Notes: generated by a model not told the origin, from the letters alone. Positions 1 to 9,604 are shown, counted from the stretch's first letter. The stretch: 64,000 nucleotides of DNA from Treponema bryantii NK4A124 (GCF_000421345.1 NZ_ATWV01000012.1:47488-111487); one strand, 5' to 3'. Program-made: numbers and translations.

Positions 1-1708
1 GCAATGTATACAACTTCTTATAAACTTCGCAGTTTTTCATCAGTTCATTATGAGTGCCGTTACCGACAACTCTTCCCTGGTCCAGCACAATGATTCTGTC
101 ACAGTTTACTATTGAGCGCAAGCGGTGCGCAATCATCAAAACCGTACGACCGTTAGTTAGTTTTTCAATTGCATTCTGAATCTTTGTTTCTGTTTCAGGG
201 TCAATTGAAGCAGTGCTTTCGTCTAATAATACAATAGGCGCATCTTTAAGCAAGGCTCTTGCAATTGAAAGCCTCTGACGTTCACCACCACTCAAGGTGT
301 GTCCGTTTTCTCCAAGCACTGTATCAATTCCGTCCGGCAACTTTTCGATAAATGGCATACACTGAGCCATTTCTGCGGCTTTCAAAACTTCCTCGCGGCT
401 GGCATTTTTATTTCCAATCAAAATGTTATTGTAAATTGTATCATTAAAAAGAGTAACATCCTGGAATACAATTGAAAATAACTTAAAAAGATTTTCCGGT
501 GCGACATTTTTTATATTCTGACCGCCTGCTAAAATATCGCCGGAATCGTTATCCCAGAAGCGGGCTGCAAGACGGCAGATTGTAGATTTACCACTTCCCG
601 AAGCACCAACGAGGGCTGTGTACTCTCCCTGCTTTGCAGTAAAAGAAACATTCTGAAGAACCGGCTTATCATTTTTATTATAAGCAAAGCTTACATTCTT
701 AAACTCAATATCATAATTCTTTGCTTCAATATCAGCCGAACCAGACTGCTCCGGATAGTCTCTGATATTTTTAATTCTTCTGGAAGCCACCTTAGAAGCA
801 ATTACCGCTCCAAGATGCTCGCAGGTATAAGAAAGGGGCTCGTATACCCAGACAGAAAAGAGCATGAACACAATATAAACGGCAGCCGTAATTTCTCCTC
901 TGACAAGCAGGCGGGCACCTACAATCGCAACTACTCCAATTCCCATTCTGAGAACGTTATAAGCAGTTGAAACGCTCAAGCCCGAAAGAAACTCGAAGAG
1001 GACAAGATGTGGAACAAGACGCTTCATCTTTTTTTCAAGCCCCTTCTGATATTTTGCTATGTTTCCCGAGGCCTTAAGAACCTTAATGTTTTCCAGATAT
1101 TCCTGAATGCCGTCTGTAATTGCAAGCTTCATGTTACGGTTTTTCTGGTGAGTTTTACCGGAAATAGGATCACAAAGAGACATTGCAAGAGCAGCCAGAG
1201 GAAGCACGGAAAACAAAGCAAGCGTCATCTTTACATTCACAAAAAAGAGGACAGCTACAGTTACCCCAATTCCAATAAAACCGCCGATAAATTCTGTCAG
1301 CTGATTTGCAAGAATACCTTCAATAATTCCGATATCATCCATAATTGTAGAAGTGAGGTCGCTCAAATCATGCTTGGAAAGAAAGCTTTCCGGCAGGCGG
1401 CGAAGCTTGTCGGCCACTCCCATTCTTAAAGTGAGGTTTTCTTTTGAAGCAGAAAGATATTTTTCCTTGTACATTTTTCTATAGGCAAAATACAGGGCAA
1501 GAACAAGAAGCGTTCCAATTCCAAAAATTACAAGATAAGAAAAATCAATTTTATTTCCGCTGGTACCGGCCGCAAACATTTTGCTGATTGTCTGATAAAT
1601 CAAAATCAAAGGCAGCATCGCCACAATCTGAAAAATTGCAAGCCAGACAGAAGATTTATAAATTGCACGGCGGCCATTTTTTGTAAGAGTTTTTAATATA
1701 CTAAGCAT
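1..1708 (-). CDS. ABC transporter, fused membrane/ATPase half-transporter (B subunit of pair 1), cut by window edge
   Basis: The frame starts at ATG 1708 behind a GGAGG-type site and is open to the left edge, so the C-terminus is missing. It has an N-terminal six-helix exporter-type membrane domain, then a nucleotide-binding domain with Walker A GASGSGKST near residue 365, signature LSGGERQR near 471 and Walker B LLDESTAS. The start overlaps the stop of the upstream partner (1701-3497) by 8 bp, so the two are translationally coupled and probably form a heterodimer. Families with this layout include exporters and the siderophore importers YbtPQ and IrtAB. Its place at the end of an ECF/metal-type operon makes uptake or efflux of a metal chelate plausible; the substrate is inferred only. 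Confidence 0.9.
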   Translation of the reverse strand, partial: MLSILKTLTKNGRRAIYKSSVWLAIFQIVAMLPLILIYQTISKMFAAGTSGNKIDFSYLVIFGIGTLLVLALYFAYRKMYKEKYLSASKENLTLRMGVADKLRRLPESFLSKHDLSDLTSTIMDDIGIIEGILANQLTEFIGGFIGIGVTVAVLFFVNVKMTLALFSVLPLAALAMSLCDPISGKTHQKNRNMKLAITDGIQEYLENIKVLKASGNIAKYQKGLEKKMKRLVPHLVLFEFLSGLSVSTAYNVLRMGIGVVAIVGARLLVRGEITAAVYIVFMLFSVWVYEPLSYTCEHLGAVIASKVASRRIKNIRDYPEQSGSADIEAKNYDIEFKNVSFAYNKNDKPVLQNVSFTAKQGEYTALVGASGSGKSTICRLAARFWDNDSGDILAGGQNIKNVAPENLFKLFSIVFQDVTLFNDTIYNNILIGNKNASREEVLKAAEMAQCMPFIEKLPDGIDTVLGENGHTLSGGERQRLSIARALLKDAPIVLLDESTASIDPETETKIQNAIEKLTNGRTVLMIAHRLRSIVNCDRIIVLDQGRVVGNGTHNELMKNCEVYKKLYTL

Positions 1709-3497
1709 GAACTTCCTCCTTTTTCTCTTTTCCGATTTTCCAGCTGACTGCTTTTGAATATTCGCTGACCATGTTTTTATATTTTCCTTTCAGTTTCATA
1801 AGGCTGTCATGATTTCCTTCTTCAATAATCCGGCCGTTTTCAATAACGCAGATTTTGTCTGCATTGCGGACGGTAGACATTCGGTGGGCAATCATAATTA
1901 CCGTTTTGTTTTTCAAAAGCTCTTCAAAGGATTTTCTAATCAGATATTCATTTTCTGCATCTGCAAAGGCTGTTGCTTCATCAAGAATGATTACAGGAGA
2001 ATCCTTAAGGATGGCACGGGCAATCGCAATTCGCTGAATTTCACCGCCCGAAAGATAAACTCCCTTTGAGCCGAACATGGTATCAATTCCATCCGGGAGC
2101 TTTTCAAGAATGTCATCGCACTGGGCCAGGTGCAGGGCACGTAAAATTTCGTCGCGGCTGGCATCCGGCTTATACAGGGCAACATTTTCTGCAATAGTCA
2201 TTTTCAAAAGACTGTTTTCCTGAAAGACAATGCTGATATAATCATTCAAATCTTTTTCGCTGATATCCTTAATGTTTACTCCACCCAGAAGCACTTCCCC
2301 CTGAGTGACATCGCGCAGGCGGGCCGCCAGAGAAGCAATAGTACTTTTTCCGCCGCCGGACATTCCCACTAGAGCTGTAGTTTTTCCTTCAGGAATCTCA
2401 AGGTTAATTCCATCAAGTGCCAGAGGAAGATTTTCTGCATAGCGGAAGCTTACATCCTTAAAATTAAAAGTGAAGTTTGCAGGCTTTGCATTTCCCCTGT
2501 ATTCCATTGGCTTTTCATCTAAAATCTTTTTAAGACTTTCCATGGCTTCATCAACAATAATCGATTCAGAAGAGTTTCCCATAATGCGTTTTAGAATCGT
2601 AACTTCCATTGGAATAATCGAAGCAAAGAAAACAAAGGAGCAGATAAGGTTCATTGTATTTCCGCCCTTATTGAAAAGGAAGACGGCGGTAGGAACCAGG
2701 GCATAAAAAACACTGTTGATTGCAGTGTTGTAAAGACTGTCAGCCGTCATCATGGAAATTGCAAATTTGTAAACATAATCACAAAAGCCGTTGACCGCAT
2801 TTTTGTAGCGGGAAAAAGAATCCGCTGTCTGCCCGAATGTTTTCATAACTGGAATGCCGCGAACATATTCAACAGCCGCGTTGGACATATCCTTTGAAGC
2901 CTGCTGATATTTATGAACGAACTCACCGCCGTTTCCCATCATAATTGCCATCAAAAGTACAAAGCCGATGATTACCGGAATAAGACAGGCCACTGAAAGC
3001 AGAACGCTGTAACGGAACATAAAAACAACAAAAGCAATCGGAAGAACAATTGACATTGTGGTGTTTGGAATCTGATGAGCCATCATAGTTTCGGTTGCGT
3101 CTGTATTTTTTTCGATAAGCTTACGAAGACTTCCGCTAGGGTTAGAATCATGAAAGCCGCCCGGCAAAGCTCCAATATGATTTATCATCTTCCGCTTAAG
3201 ACGCATTACCGTGTTAAAGGCTGTGATGTGAGAAAAAAGCAGGGAAATGCCGTAAAGACCATAAGCTGCACAAACTGCAAAAACGATGCCCTTGCCATAT
3301 TCAGCAAGCAGGCCGGCATTTACGGCTTTTATATTGCCCGCATTCAGAATCAGTTCCTGTGCAATCTTGTAAACGTAGGTGTAAGCATAAATATTTTCCA
3401 CAGCAGAAAAGGCTGCAAAAATAATGCTGAATACCATTGTGATTTTGAAGGGCCCCATTGAACGAATCAAAAAGGGCAGGTTGGATTTTTGTTTCAT
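1701..3497 (-). CDS. ABC transporter, fused membrane/ATPase half-transporter (A subunit of pair 1)
   Basis: 598 residues: an exporter-type transmembrane domain (about 1-320) and an ATPase domain with Walker A GMSGGGKST near residue 378, signature LSGGEIQR near 482, Walker B VIILDEATAF and H-loop AHRMST. All catalytic residues look intact. ATG 3497 follows AGGAG. It overlaps its partner by 8 bp. Its DEATAF-A/MD type D-loop matches the first genes of the other two pairs (16645-18447, 36339-38213), so the three pairs are paralogous and keep the A-then-B order. It lies last but one in the operon that starts with ECF genes, separated from them by 132 bp holding a palindromic repeat and a hairpin. 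A YbtPQ/IrtAB-like role with ferric chelates is a hypothesis. Confidence 0.88.
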   Translation of the reverse strand: MKQKSNLPFLIRSMGPFKITMVFSIIFAAFSAVENIYAYTYVYKIAQELILNAGNIKAVNAGLLAEYGKGIVFAVCAAYGLYGISLLFSHITAFNTVMRLKRKMINHIGALPGGFHDSNPSGSLRKLIEKNTDATETMMAHQIPNTTMSIVLPIAFVVFMFRYSVLLSVACLIPVIIGFVLLMAIMMGNGGEFVHKYQQASKDMSNAAVEYVRGIPVMKTFGQTADSFSRYKNAVNGFCDYVYKFAISMMTADSLYNTAINSVFYALVPTAVFLFNKGGNTMNLICSFVFFASIIPMEVTILKRIMGNSSESIIVDEAMESLKKILDEKPMEYRGNAKPANFTFNFKDVSFRYAENLPLALDGINLEIPEGKTTALVGMSGGGKSTIASLAARLRDVTQGEVLLGGVNIKDISEKDLNDYISIVFQENSLLKMTIAENVALYKPDASRDEILRALHLAQCDDILEKLPDGIDTMFGSKGVYLSGGEIQRIAIARAILKDSPVIILDEATAFADAENEYLIRKSFEELLKNKTVIMIAHRMSTVRNADKICVIENGRIIEEGNHDSLMKLKGKYKNMVSEYSKAVSWKIGKEKKEEVHA

Positions 3498-3514
3498 TTT
3501 TTACTCCTGAAAAA

Positions 3515-3551
3515 GGTGGTTTCGATACGGCCTCTGGCCTACTCAACCACC
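3515..3551. repeat. Palindromic repeat, GGTGGTT family
   Basis: GGTGGTTTCGA on one side and ACTCAACCACC on the other flank a short CGGCCTCTGGCCT-like core. The same arms recur at 17346-17414 (inside a gene), 30752-30776 and 51846-51885. Confidence 0.75.
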
Positions 3552-3581
3552 GTATGTTTGAAACAGTGTTTCAATATATCT

Positions 3582-3621
3582 CTTGAAAAGCCTGATACTT
3601 TCGTACCAGGCAAAATTCAAG
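3582..3621. other. Intergenic hairpin between S2 and the ABC pair
   Basis: CTTGAA (3582-3587) pairs with TTCAAG (3616-3621), and an inner GCCTG pairs with CAGGC. A second small dyad, TTGAAACA-G-TGTTTCAA, lies at 3558-3574. With no U-run on the minus strand this is not a standard terminator. It could be a processing or stability hairpin that sets the level of the ABC pair relative to the ECF genes. Confidence 0.45.
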
Positions 3622-3629
3622 GAGGTATA

Positions 3630-4235
3630 TTATGTATTTGGTTCTACTTTTTTATTTTCTTTTAGGTGTTTTCTTAAAATCAGCCAGCCGAGGAATACTC
3701 CGGCAAAGGCCAGTGCAAAAACGATGAGGGTAGAAACTATTCCCATAAAGCCGGAAGTAAAGCGAATCATCTGATCCATAGCCTCTGGTGTCTGGCCGCG
3801 GCCAATCCATTCAGCTTTATAGCTTTCGAGGAAGAACCAGCTTGGAACCATTGTTCCCCAGGCTTGTCCTACATGGAAAATTCCTGAAGCAAGAGCTACC
3901 TTCCAAACAGCAGGTTTCTCTTCGCGGGAAGCAATGAAGTCTGCAATAATTGCTCCTACCATTGAAGTAATGAACCATGGCAGATATCCGGCTCCCATGA
4001 TTGAGAAAATCAACATGCAGATTGCCTGCATGATTGTAAACTGGAAAAATTTACCAACCTTGCGGGTTACAAAAAACATTACAGCTCCGGTTAGAAATCC
4101 GCAGATTCCAGGACTGATTGCATGTCCGAATTGCCCGAGCACCATGGTGACACAGCTGGCAAGCATGTAGAAAACCATATACAATGCCGTCAGCAAGGCG
4201 GTCATTACTACATCTTTGATTTTGAGTTTACGCAT
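3630..4235 (-). CDS. ECF transporter S component, Trep_Strep/MptD family (S2)
   Basis: 201 residues, strongly hydrophobic with about six membrane spans and a basic C-terminal tail (RKHLKENKK). That matches the size and layout of the Trep_Strep family of ECF substrate-binding subunits, which is multiplied in Treponema. It would capture the substrate in the membrane and dock onto EcfT and the ATPases. ATG 4235 follows AAGGAG and lies inside the last codons of the tandem ATPase gene (8-bp overlap), so it belongs to the T2-AA2-S2 module. ECF haem importers with S subunits have been described in Streptococcus pyogenes and Staphylococcus lugdunensis. Given the metal-type operator 6 kb upstream, haem, cobalamin or a metal chelate are candidates, but the substrate cannot be read from sequence. 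Confidence 0.82.
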   Translation of the reverse strand: MRKLKIKDVVMTALLTALYMVFYMLASCVTMVLGQFGHAISPGICGFLTGAVMFFVTRKVGKFFQFTIMQAICMLIFSIMGAGYLPWFITSMVGAIIADFIASREEKPAVWKVALASGIFHVGQAWGTMVPSWFFLESYKAEWIGRGQTPEAMDQMIRFTSGFMGIVSTLIVFALAFAGVFLGWLILRKHLKENKKVEPNT

Positions 4236-5688
4236 AGTTACGCTCCTTTTTTATAATACTGTCAGCACCTGCCGACTTTTTTTGCATAAAGTCAAAGATT
4301 TCATTCAGCTCCCCGAGAGTCTGGGAAGATAAAATAAAATCCTTTTCTATTTTTCCGTCATTCAGAAAGACAATTCTGTCTGCAACATGGCGGATAAATT
4401 CATAGTCATGAGAAATTACAAGAATTCCAGCATTTTGACGAAGACTTATAACTTCTTTTGAAACCTTCTGCATGGAAGCAACATCAAGGCCGCTTGTAGG
4501 TTCATCAAAAATAACCAGCTGGCGGTCACAGAGCATTGCCATACCAATCTGAAGTCGCTGTTTTTGCCCGCCACTTAGTTCGAATGGATGAGCGTCTTTG
4601 TATTCTGCAAGCCCAAGATATTCCAGGGTTTCATTTATTTTTGCAGAATCTTTCCTAACTAACGATAGTTCGTTTTCTGCGGAGGTTCCAAAAAGCTGAT
4701 AATCTGGATCCTGCATAATGAAAAAAGGAAGGTCTTTTGTCTTTACAGAGCCTGAATCTGGCTTAATACTTTTACACAAAAGCTTTGCAAGTGTTGTCTT
4801 ACCAGCTCCATTGTTTCCTACAAGAACTGTTACTTCACCTTTTTTTAACTGAAGATTTACATTCTTTAAAATATTTTTCCACTCTGCATTTTCTATGCTT
4901 GCGCAAACTGATTTTTCTGAATCAGGGAGTTTTTCAACAAAAGGAAGGTCCAGTGAAAAAATATTAAAACTGCGGGTATCATAACCGCTTTTTTTGAAGG
5001 CCTCTTCGCTGTCATAAATATTAAGCTTTTCTTTATCCATAAAGAAAACACGGTCAATAATTCCGTTCAGATAGTAAAAACGGTGGTCTGCAACTATTAC
5101 AGAAATTCCTCGATCTTTCAGCCAGCTGATAATCTGACCAAGCTTCATAGCATTTCCATAATCAAGATTTGCAGAAGGTTCATCAAAAAGAACAACCTGC
5201 TGATCCATTGTGAGGGCAGAGGCAAGGGCTACCATCTGGCGTTCGCCGCTGGAAAGCAGGAAGATGTTTTTGTCCATCAGCTTTTCAAGACCAAAGGTTT
5301 TTACAAGGTCGCTGAGCTTTTGCTGCATCTGCTCTTTTGAATAGCCGTAATTTTCCATAGGGAAAACAAGCTCGCTTGTAGTATTGTCTGTGAAAAACTG
5401 AGAGCGGGGATTCTGGAATACAGAACCAATCTCGCGGTTAAGCTCATGCATTTTAAGCGTGCTGTAATTTTTATCATTGATAGAAAGCTGACCGTTCAAT
5501 TCACCTTCTGTAATTGCAGGAATCAATCCATTCAAACATCTGAGAAGGGTGGATTTTCCGCAGCCGCTGTTTCCGGTAAGCAGAATCACTTCGCCTTTGT
5601 TGATTTCAAAATTGATATCATGAATTCCTTCGCTGGAATCTTTATATTCAAAAGAAAGCTTGTCGGTTTTCATTATTTTTTGTACCAT
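4228..5688 (-). CDS. ECF transporter tandem ATPase (AA2)
   Basis: 486 residues with two complete ATPase domains in one chain. The first has Walker A GNSGCGKST and an LLSSGERQ signature; the second has GNNGAGKTT and ELSGGQKQR, each followed by a DEP Walker B. It therefore supplies both EcfA and EcfA' functions. ATG 5688 was chosen because GGAGG precedes it by six bases; an internal ATG at 5673 lacks this. It overlaps the upstream EcfT2 gene by 16 bp and the downstream S2 gene by 8 bp, so the three are translationally coupled. The other tandem ATPase (6361-7821) has the same length and order and looks like a duplicate. Confidence 0.9.
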   Translation of the reverse strand: MVQKIMKTDKLSFEYKDSSEGIHDINFEINKGEVILLTGNSGCGKSTLLRCLNGLIPAITEGELNGQLSINDKNYSTLKMHELNREIGSVFQNPRSQFFTDNTTSELVFPMENYGYSKEQMQQKLSDLVKTFGLEKLMDKNIFLLSSGERQMVALASALTMDQQVVLFDEPSANLDYGNAMKLGQIISWLKDRGISVIVADHRFYYLNGIIDRVFFMDKEKLNIYDSEEAFKKSGYDTRSFNIFSLDLPFVEKLPDSEKSVCASIENAEWKNILKNVNLQLKKGEVTVLVGNNGAGKTTLAKLLCKSIKPDSGSVKTKDLPFFIMQDPDYQLFGTSAENELSLVRKDSAKINETLEYLGLAEYKDAHPFELSGGQKQRLQIGMAMLCDRQLVIFDEPTSGLDVASMQKVSKEVISLRQNAGILVISHDYEFIRHVADRIVFLNDGKIEKDFILSSQTLGELNEIFDFMQKKSAGADSIIKKERNYA

Positions 5689-6350
5689 ACAAAACCTCCG
5701 ATGAGTCCTGCTATAAAGAGGACAAGAATCAAAGCATCAGTAAATCTGAATTTCTGTTCAAAGTAGGAAGTGCGTTTTATAGGCGCATCAATTCCCTTAA
5801 CGAGGCCGGCAGCCGTAACTTCTTCTGAAAGAGCGGCACATCTGAAAAGCTGTGGAACTACAAAATACTGAAAGCTTTTTACAGGACGACGCAGGGTAAA
5901 AGGAATGCCGCGCAGTCTCATAGATTCCCGGATATATTTGAACTCGCGGGCAAAGGTTGGAATATATTTCAGAGTGATTGTAACTGCTACAACCAGTGTT
6001 CGCGGGATACGCATAGTCTCGAGTGAGGAAAGTAGTTCCGCAGACGAATATTTTTTCATCAGTGCAAATACCAGACCAAAGCATGGTACCGACTGCTGCA
6101 GTACTACAAGAAAAAGTGCAAAGGATTCTATCGGATGAAAAATACTGCTAAGCATTATGATTCCTTCCATCCCTGCATACACAAGGGCAGTTATCAGAAA
6201 GATTTTATAACAGCCCATTGCAAGCAGAAGAACCGTTGCAAAAATTACAAGATAGATTTTTAAGAAGCTGCCATTCAAAAAGATATACATTGAAGGAGCG
6301 AGAATATTTATAACGATAAGGACAATCGGATTTAGTTTTAGCTTGGGCAT
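5673..6350 (-). CDS. ECF transporter transmembrane subunit EcfT (T2)
   Basis: 225 residues with hydrophobic spans at both ends and the cytoplasmic coupling region between. Of the two Ala-Arg-Gly-type coupling motifs, the first reads MRLRGI. The second is degenerate (GLVKGI in place of xxARG), so the helix that contacts the second ATPase may be altered. ATG 6350 follows AAGGAG. It sits 10 bp after AA1 and overlaps AA2, and it is the scaffold linking AA2 with S2. Compare EcfT1 at 8872-9597, where the second motif (LTRGL) is closer to consensus. Confidence 0.85.
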   Translation of the reverse strand: MPKLKLNPIVLIVINILAPSMYIFLNGSFLKIYLVIFATVLLLAMGCYKIFLITALVYAGMEGIIMLSSIFHPIESFALFLVVLQQSVPCFGLVFALMKKYSSAELLSSLETMRIPRTLVVAVTITLKYIPTFAREFKYIRESMRLRGIPFTLRRPVKSFQYFVVPQLFRCAALSEEVTAAGLVKGIDAPIKRTSYFEQKFRFTDALILVLFIAGLIGGFVWYKK

Positions 6351-6360
6351 TTATCTCTCC

Positions 6361-7821
6361 TTATGCCTGATTTACAGGATTTATCTGATTAAAGTCGCGT
6401 AGACAGATTTCACAGTCGCAGCATTCTTTGATGAGTTCACGGTCGTGAGTAACTACGATTACAGTTTTTCCCTGGTCTTTGAGGCTGCGGAGGATTTGTC
6501 CGATTTGCAGCATGTGGGTGTAGTCCAATCCGCTGGTTGGTTCATCAAAAAGCATGATGTCGCGGCCGCTTGCTATGGCAGAGGCTACCGCTACTCGCTG
6601 TTTCTGTCCGCCAGAAAGGGACTGCGGATGGCGGTCTGTGAATTGTTCAAGATCTAGCGAGGCGAGAATGCGTCGTGCTTCTTCTTCGTTTTCTTCCGGC
6701 TGGCTGATAAGAACTTCGTCTAAAACGCTTTCTGTAAATAACTGATGATTAACGTCCTGCATTACAAAGTAAATCAGTTTCTGGCGCTGACTGGCTTTGT
6801 AAGTTTTGCCATTATAGATGAGAGTTCCTTTTGAACGATGGCCAAGACCGCAGAGGCAGTTGAGCAGGGTAGTTTTACCATCGCCGTTGTTTCCGGTTAT
6901 GGCTGTGATTTTGCCCCGAGGAATTTCAAGATAAGGAATATTGAGGGCAAGATAACCATTTCTATATTTATATTTAAAATTTTTAAGTGTGAGACTGTTG
7001 TTATCATTTTGAATAGAAAATCTTTTTTTAGTTTGAGTATGTCTTGCACTTCTCAGTCCCAGCGCGTGTAATTCCTCTTCACTGATTTTATCCATCTGGG
7101 CACGGCTGAGTTCCTGAACAATCTGCCCGTCTTTTAAAACTACCGTTCTATCTGCTAAGTCCCAGAGATAAGAAATTCGGTGCTCTGCAACGATTATGGT
7201 TTTACCTTCGCTCTTCCACTTTTTCAGAAGACCGGCAAGCTCATCAATTGTGCGTAAATCAAGATTGGCGCTAGGTTCATCAAGAAGGATTATTTTATTT
7301 CCTGTAACTGCAACAGAGGCGCAGGCGATTTTCTGTTTCTGGCCGCCGCTTAAATCAAAAAGGCTGCGGTTCATCAAAGGTTCAAGATGAAGTTCTGAAA
7401 CGGTTTTATCAATTCGCTGCAAAATCTCACTTTCTTCCATTCCCTGATTTTCGCAGGCAAAGGCAAGCTCGCTTGTTGTATCAACATTAAAAAACTGAGA
7501 ACGAGGATTCTGGAAAACGGTGCTGACGCTTTTTGCTGTGTCATAAAGTTCTGCGTGACTGACATCAAAGCTGTCTACGGTAACCGAACCTTCAAGATTG
7601 CCTTCGAAAAAGTTTGGAATAAGGCCGTTTATAAGACGGAGAATTGTAGTTTTGCCGCAGCCAGAGCCACCTGTGAGAAGAATAAATTCTCCTTCTGTTA
7701 CAGATAGATTCACGCCACGCAGGCTGCCATTAGAAATCTTTTCGCCAATTCCACCGGCACTACCTCTTTCAAGTCCTTCTCCTGAGTTATATTCAAATGT
7801 TACATTTTTTAATTCAACCAT
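6361..7821 (-). CDS. ECF transporter tandem ATPase (AA1)
   Basis: 486 residues with two ATPase domains: Walker A GGSGCGKTT then GNNGDGKTT, signatures DLSGGQKQK and SLSGGQKQR, and two LLDEP/LFDEP Walker B motifs. It energises the first ECF module together with EcfT1 and S1. ATG 7821 is preceded by AAGGAAT and overlaps the end of the EamA-type gene by 8 bp. There is an insertion of about 20 Gly/Ser/Glu-rich residues just before the first Walker A region (about residues 10-30) that AA2 lacks. Otherwise the two ATPases are paralogues. Confidence 0.9.
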   Translation of the reverse strand: MVELKNVTFEYNSGEGLERGSAGGIGEKISNGSLRGVNLSVTEGEFILLTGGSGCGKTTILRLINGLIPNFFEGNLEGSVTVDSFDVSHAELYDTAKSVSTVFQNPRSQFFNVDTTSELAFACENQGMEESEILQRIDKTVSELHLEPLMNRSLFDLSGGQKQKIACASVAVTGNKIILLDEPSANLDLRTIDELAGLLKKWKSEGKTIIVAEHRISYLWDLADRTVVLKDGQIVQELSRAQMDKISEEELHALGLRSARHTQTKKRFSIQNDNNSLTLKNFKYKYRNGYLALNIPYLEIPRGKITAITGNNGDGKTTLLNCLCGLGHRSKGTLIYNGKTYKASQRQKLIYFVMQDVNHQLFTESVLDEVLISQPEENEEEARRILASLDLEQFTDRHPQSLSGGQKQRVAVASAIASGRDIMLFDEPTSGLDYTHMLQIGQILRSLKDQGKTVIVVTHDRELIKECCDCEICLRDFNQINPVNQA

Positions 7822-8872
7822 GTTTTGATTCCTTTTCTAAATCTTTTTTACTATGAAAATGCCAGTGATTTTTATTCCAGATTAAATGTGTATGTTCATG
7901 GCTATGGATTATTCTATGAGTATGAGTTGTGCCGTCATGTGTATGAGTAAAAACATGTTCGTGCTGATGGCAGTGAGCATGAGATAAAGTATCAAAAATC
8001 AAAAAAACAATTCCAGCAATCATAATTGTCAGAGCAATAAAATACTGAGCAGATAATTTTTCACCAAGCAAAATGAAAGATAATAAAGCACCCACAAAAG
8101 GATTTACTGCATAAAAGGCGCTCGTCTTCGCTGCCCCAAGAAACTTTTGCGCACGGACATAGGTAAAAATACTAAGACCATAGGCTACGAATCCAAGCAG
8201 GAGAACTAAAGGAATGTATCGGCTATCAAAAATCATGTTTGTATTTGCGGAATTAAAATCACCAAGAAGAGCGGCAACAATAAGTGCTCCGCTTCCACTG
8301 GCAAGCCCCTTTACCGTAACAATCTGATAAGTGCTTTTTTCTGAGAGCCGTCTTGTGCAGTTATTTTCAAGTCCCCAACAAAGAGTTGCTCCAAGAACGA
8401 AAAGTGAACCGGTAGAAAAATTAAATAATCCTTGTTGTAGAGAAGATATATTTTCAAAAGAAAGAATTATGCTTGCAAGTGTAATTAAAATAATCGAAAT
8501 CCAAAGTCTGAAACTTACTCTTTCTTTAAAGATGGCCAGAGCAATAATCGTAGTTGCAACAATTTCAAAATTGCCAAGTAGAGAGGCACTCGAAGAAGAT
8601 CCTGTTTTTACTCCTTGCATCAGTAAAATTGGTGCAGCAATATCAAGGATTATCATGGCGATTGTATATGGCAGGTCAGATTTTGAAAGACTTTTTGATT
8701 TGTCCTTGTTTTTTATTTGAAAGAGATAAATAATTCCAATGCCAATTCCTGCTCCCAGATACAAAAAGCCAGCCATAGAAGCAGCTGGAATTTTTGTAAG
8801 CAGAAGTTTTGAACAGGGAATATTGATTGCATAAAAAACTGCTGCTAAAAAAGCATACATAAATTGAATCAT
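7814..8872 (-). CDS. EamA/DMT-family permease with a histidine-rich C-terminal tail
   Basis: About 352 residues: ten predicted membrane helices in two five-helix EamA halves, then a tail of roughly 55 residues with about 17 histidines in HxH and HTH patterns. The frame is open to 8947, but ATG 8872 is preferred: it overlaps the stop of EcfT1 by one base (TAATG) and begins the first hydrophobic helix. DMT permeases move small metabolites, and His-rich tails usually bind Zn, Ni or Co. It lies between EcfT1 and AA1, overlapping both, so it is made in step with the transporter. A role in handling the imported metal is inferred. Ordinary amino-acid or drug efflux remains possible. Confidence 0.82.
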   Translation of the reverse strand: MIQFMYAFLAAVFYAINIPCSKLLLTKIPAASMAGFLYLGAGIGIGIIYLFQIKNKDKSKSLSKSDLPYTIAMIILDIAAPILLMQGVKTGSSSSASLLGNFEIVATTIIALAIFKERVSFRLWISIILITLASIILSFENISSLQQGLFNFSTGSLFVLGATLCWGLENNCTRRLSEKSTYQIVTVKGLASGSGALIVAALLGDFNSANTNMIFDSRYIPLVLLLGFVAYGLSIFTYVRAQKFLGAAKTSAFYAVNPFVGALLSFILLGEKLSAQYFIALTIMIAGIVFLIFDTLSHAHCHQHEHVFTHTHDGTTHTHRIIHSHEHTHLIWNKNHWHFHSKKDLEKESKHG

Positions 8873-9597
8873 TATAAAATTCCTATGGCGCGTAAAATAA
8901 CAAAAGCAAGTCCGCCAGCAAGACAGGTAAAAGTTATATAATCGCACCAGCCAAAACCGAGTTTGCAGATGTTTGTTCGCTTGTCAGGGCCGCCTAGTCC
9001 TCGGGTAAGCGAAGCTGCGCTCAGCTCCTGCCCAATTTTTACAGAACAAGTCATCATTGGGATCAGACGGTATTCAATCATTTGCAGGGCCTTTTTGCCG
9101 CCGAACTTGATGTCGCGCATAGCCATTGCCTTGTTTATGCTGCTGGCCTCTTCTACGACTGTCGGGAAAAAGCGGAACATAACGGCCAGAGGAATTGTGA
9201 TTTTCTGGCTCACGTGCATGCGTTCCATGGCGGCTATGAATTCGCTGACGGTGGTTGTGGAAACAACATACATACCAGTCATGATTCCCGGCATAAAACG
9301 AAGAACGATTCCGCACATGGCAAGAATCAGAAAGTTTAGAAGGCCTTTGCAGTGCGGCATGAGCAGCGTGGAAAAAGCATAGGCTAGTGAATAAAAGATT
9401 ACCGAAAATAAAACCGGTTTCCATTTACCGGATGCCAGCAGCAGTAAAAGTGGCAGGTAATTTAGGGCTACACGGAATTCTGCGGCGGCATTTCCTCCTG
9501 CGTTTCCAAGAACGAAAACTGAAACAAAGACCAGCAGACATAATTTTGTTCTTGGATCTAATAGTGTTTTTTTATTTGATGATTTCAGGATTTCCAT
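8872..9597 (-). CDS. ECF transporter transmembrane subunit EcfT (T1)
   Basis: 241 residues. Hydrophobic spans surround a cytoplasmic region with the two coupling motifs AMAMRDI and SLTRGLG, which contact the two ATPase domains. Start ATG 9597 has only a weak ribosome-binding site, perhaps because the preceding 9605-9687 GC-rich repeat separates it from S1. It follows S1 in the operon and overlaps the EamA gene by one base. Together with S1 (9690-10274) and AA1 it completes the first ECF module. Confidence 0.86.
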   Translation of the reverse strand: MEILKSSNKKTLLDPRTKLCLLVFVSVFVLGNAGGNAAAEFRVALNYLPLLLLLASGKWKPVLFSVIFYSLAYAFSTLLMPHCKGLLNFLILAMCGIVLRFMPGIMTGMYVVSTTTVSEFIAAMERMHVSQKITIPLAVMFRFFPTVVEEASSINKAMAMRDIKFGGKKALQMIEYRLIPMMTCSVKIGQELSAASLTRGLGGPDKRTNICKLGFGWCDYITFTCLAGGLAFVILRAIGIL

Positions 9598-9604
9598 AGT
9601 GTTA

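Noticed and set aside
4785..4967. Short opposite-strand frames across ABC, ECF and other genes
   Set aside because: They are antisense shadows of clear genes without ribosome-binding sites or recognisable protein features.
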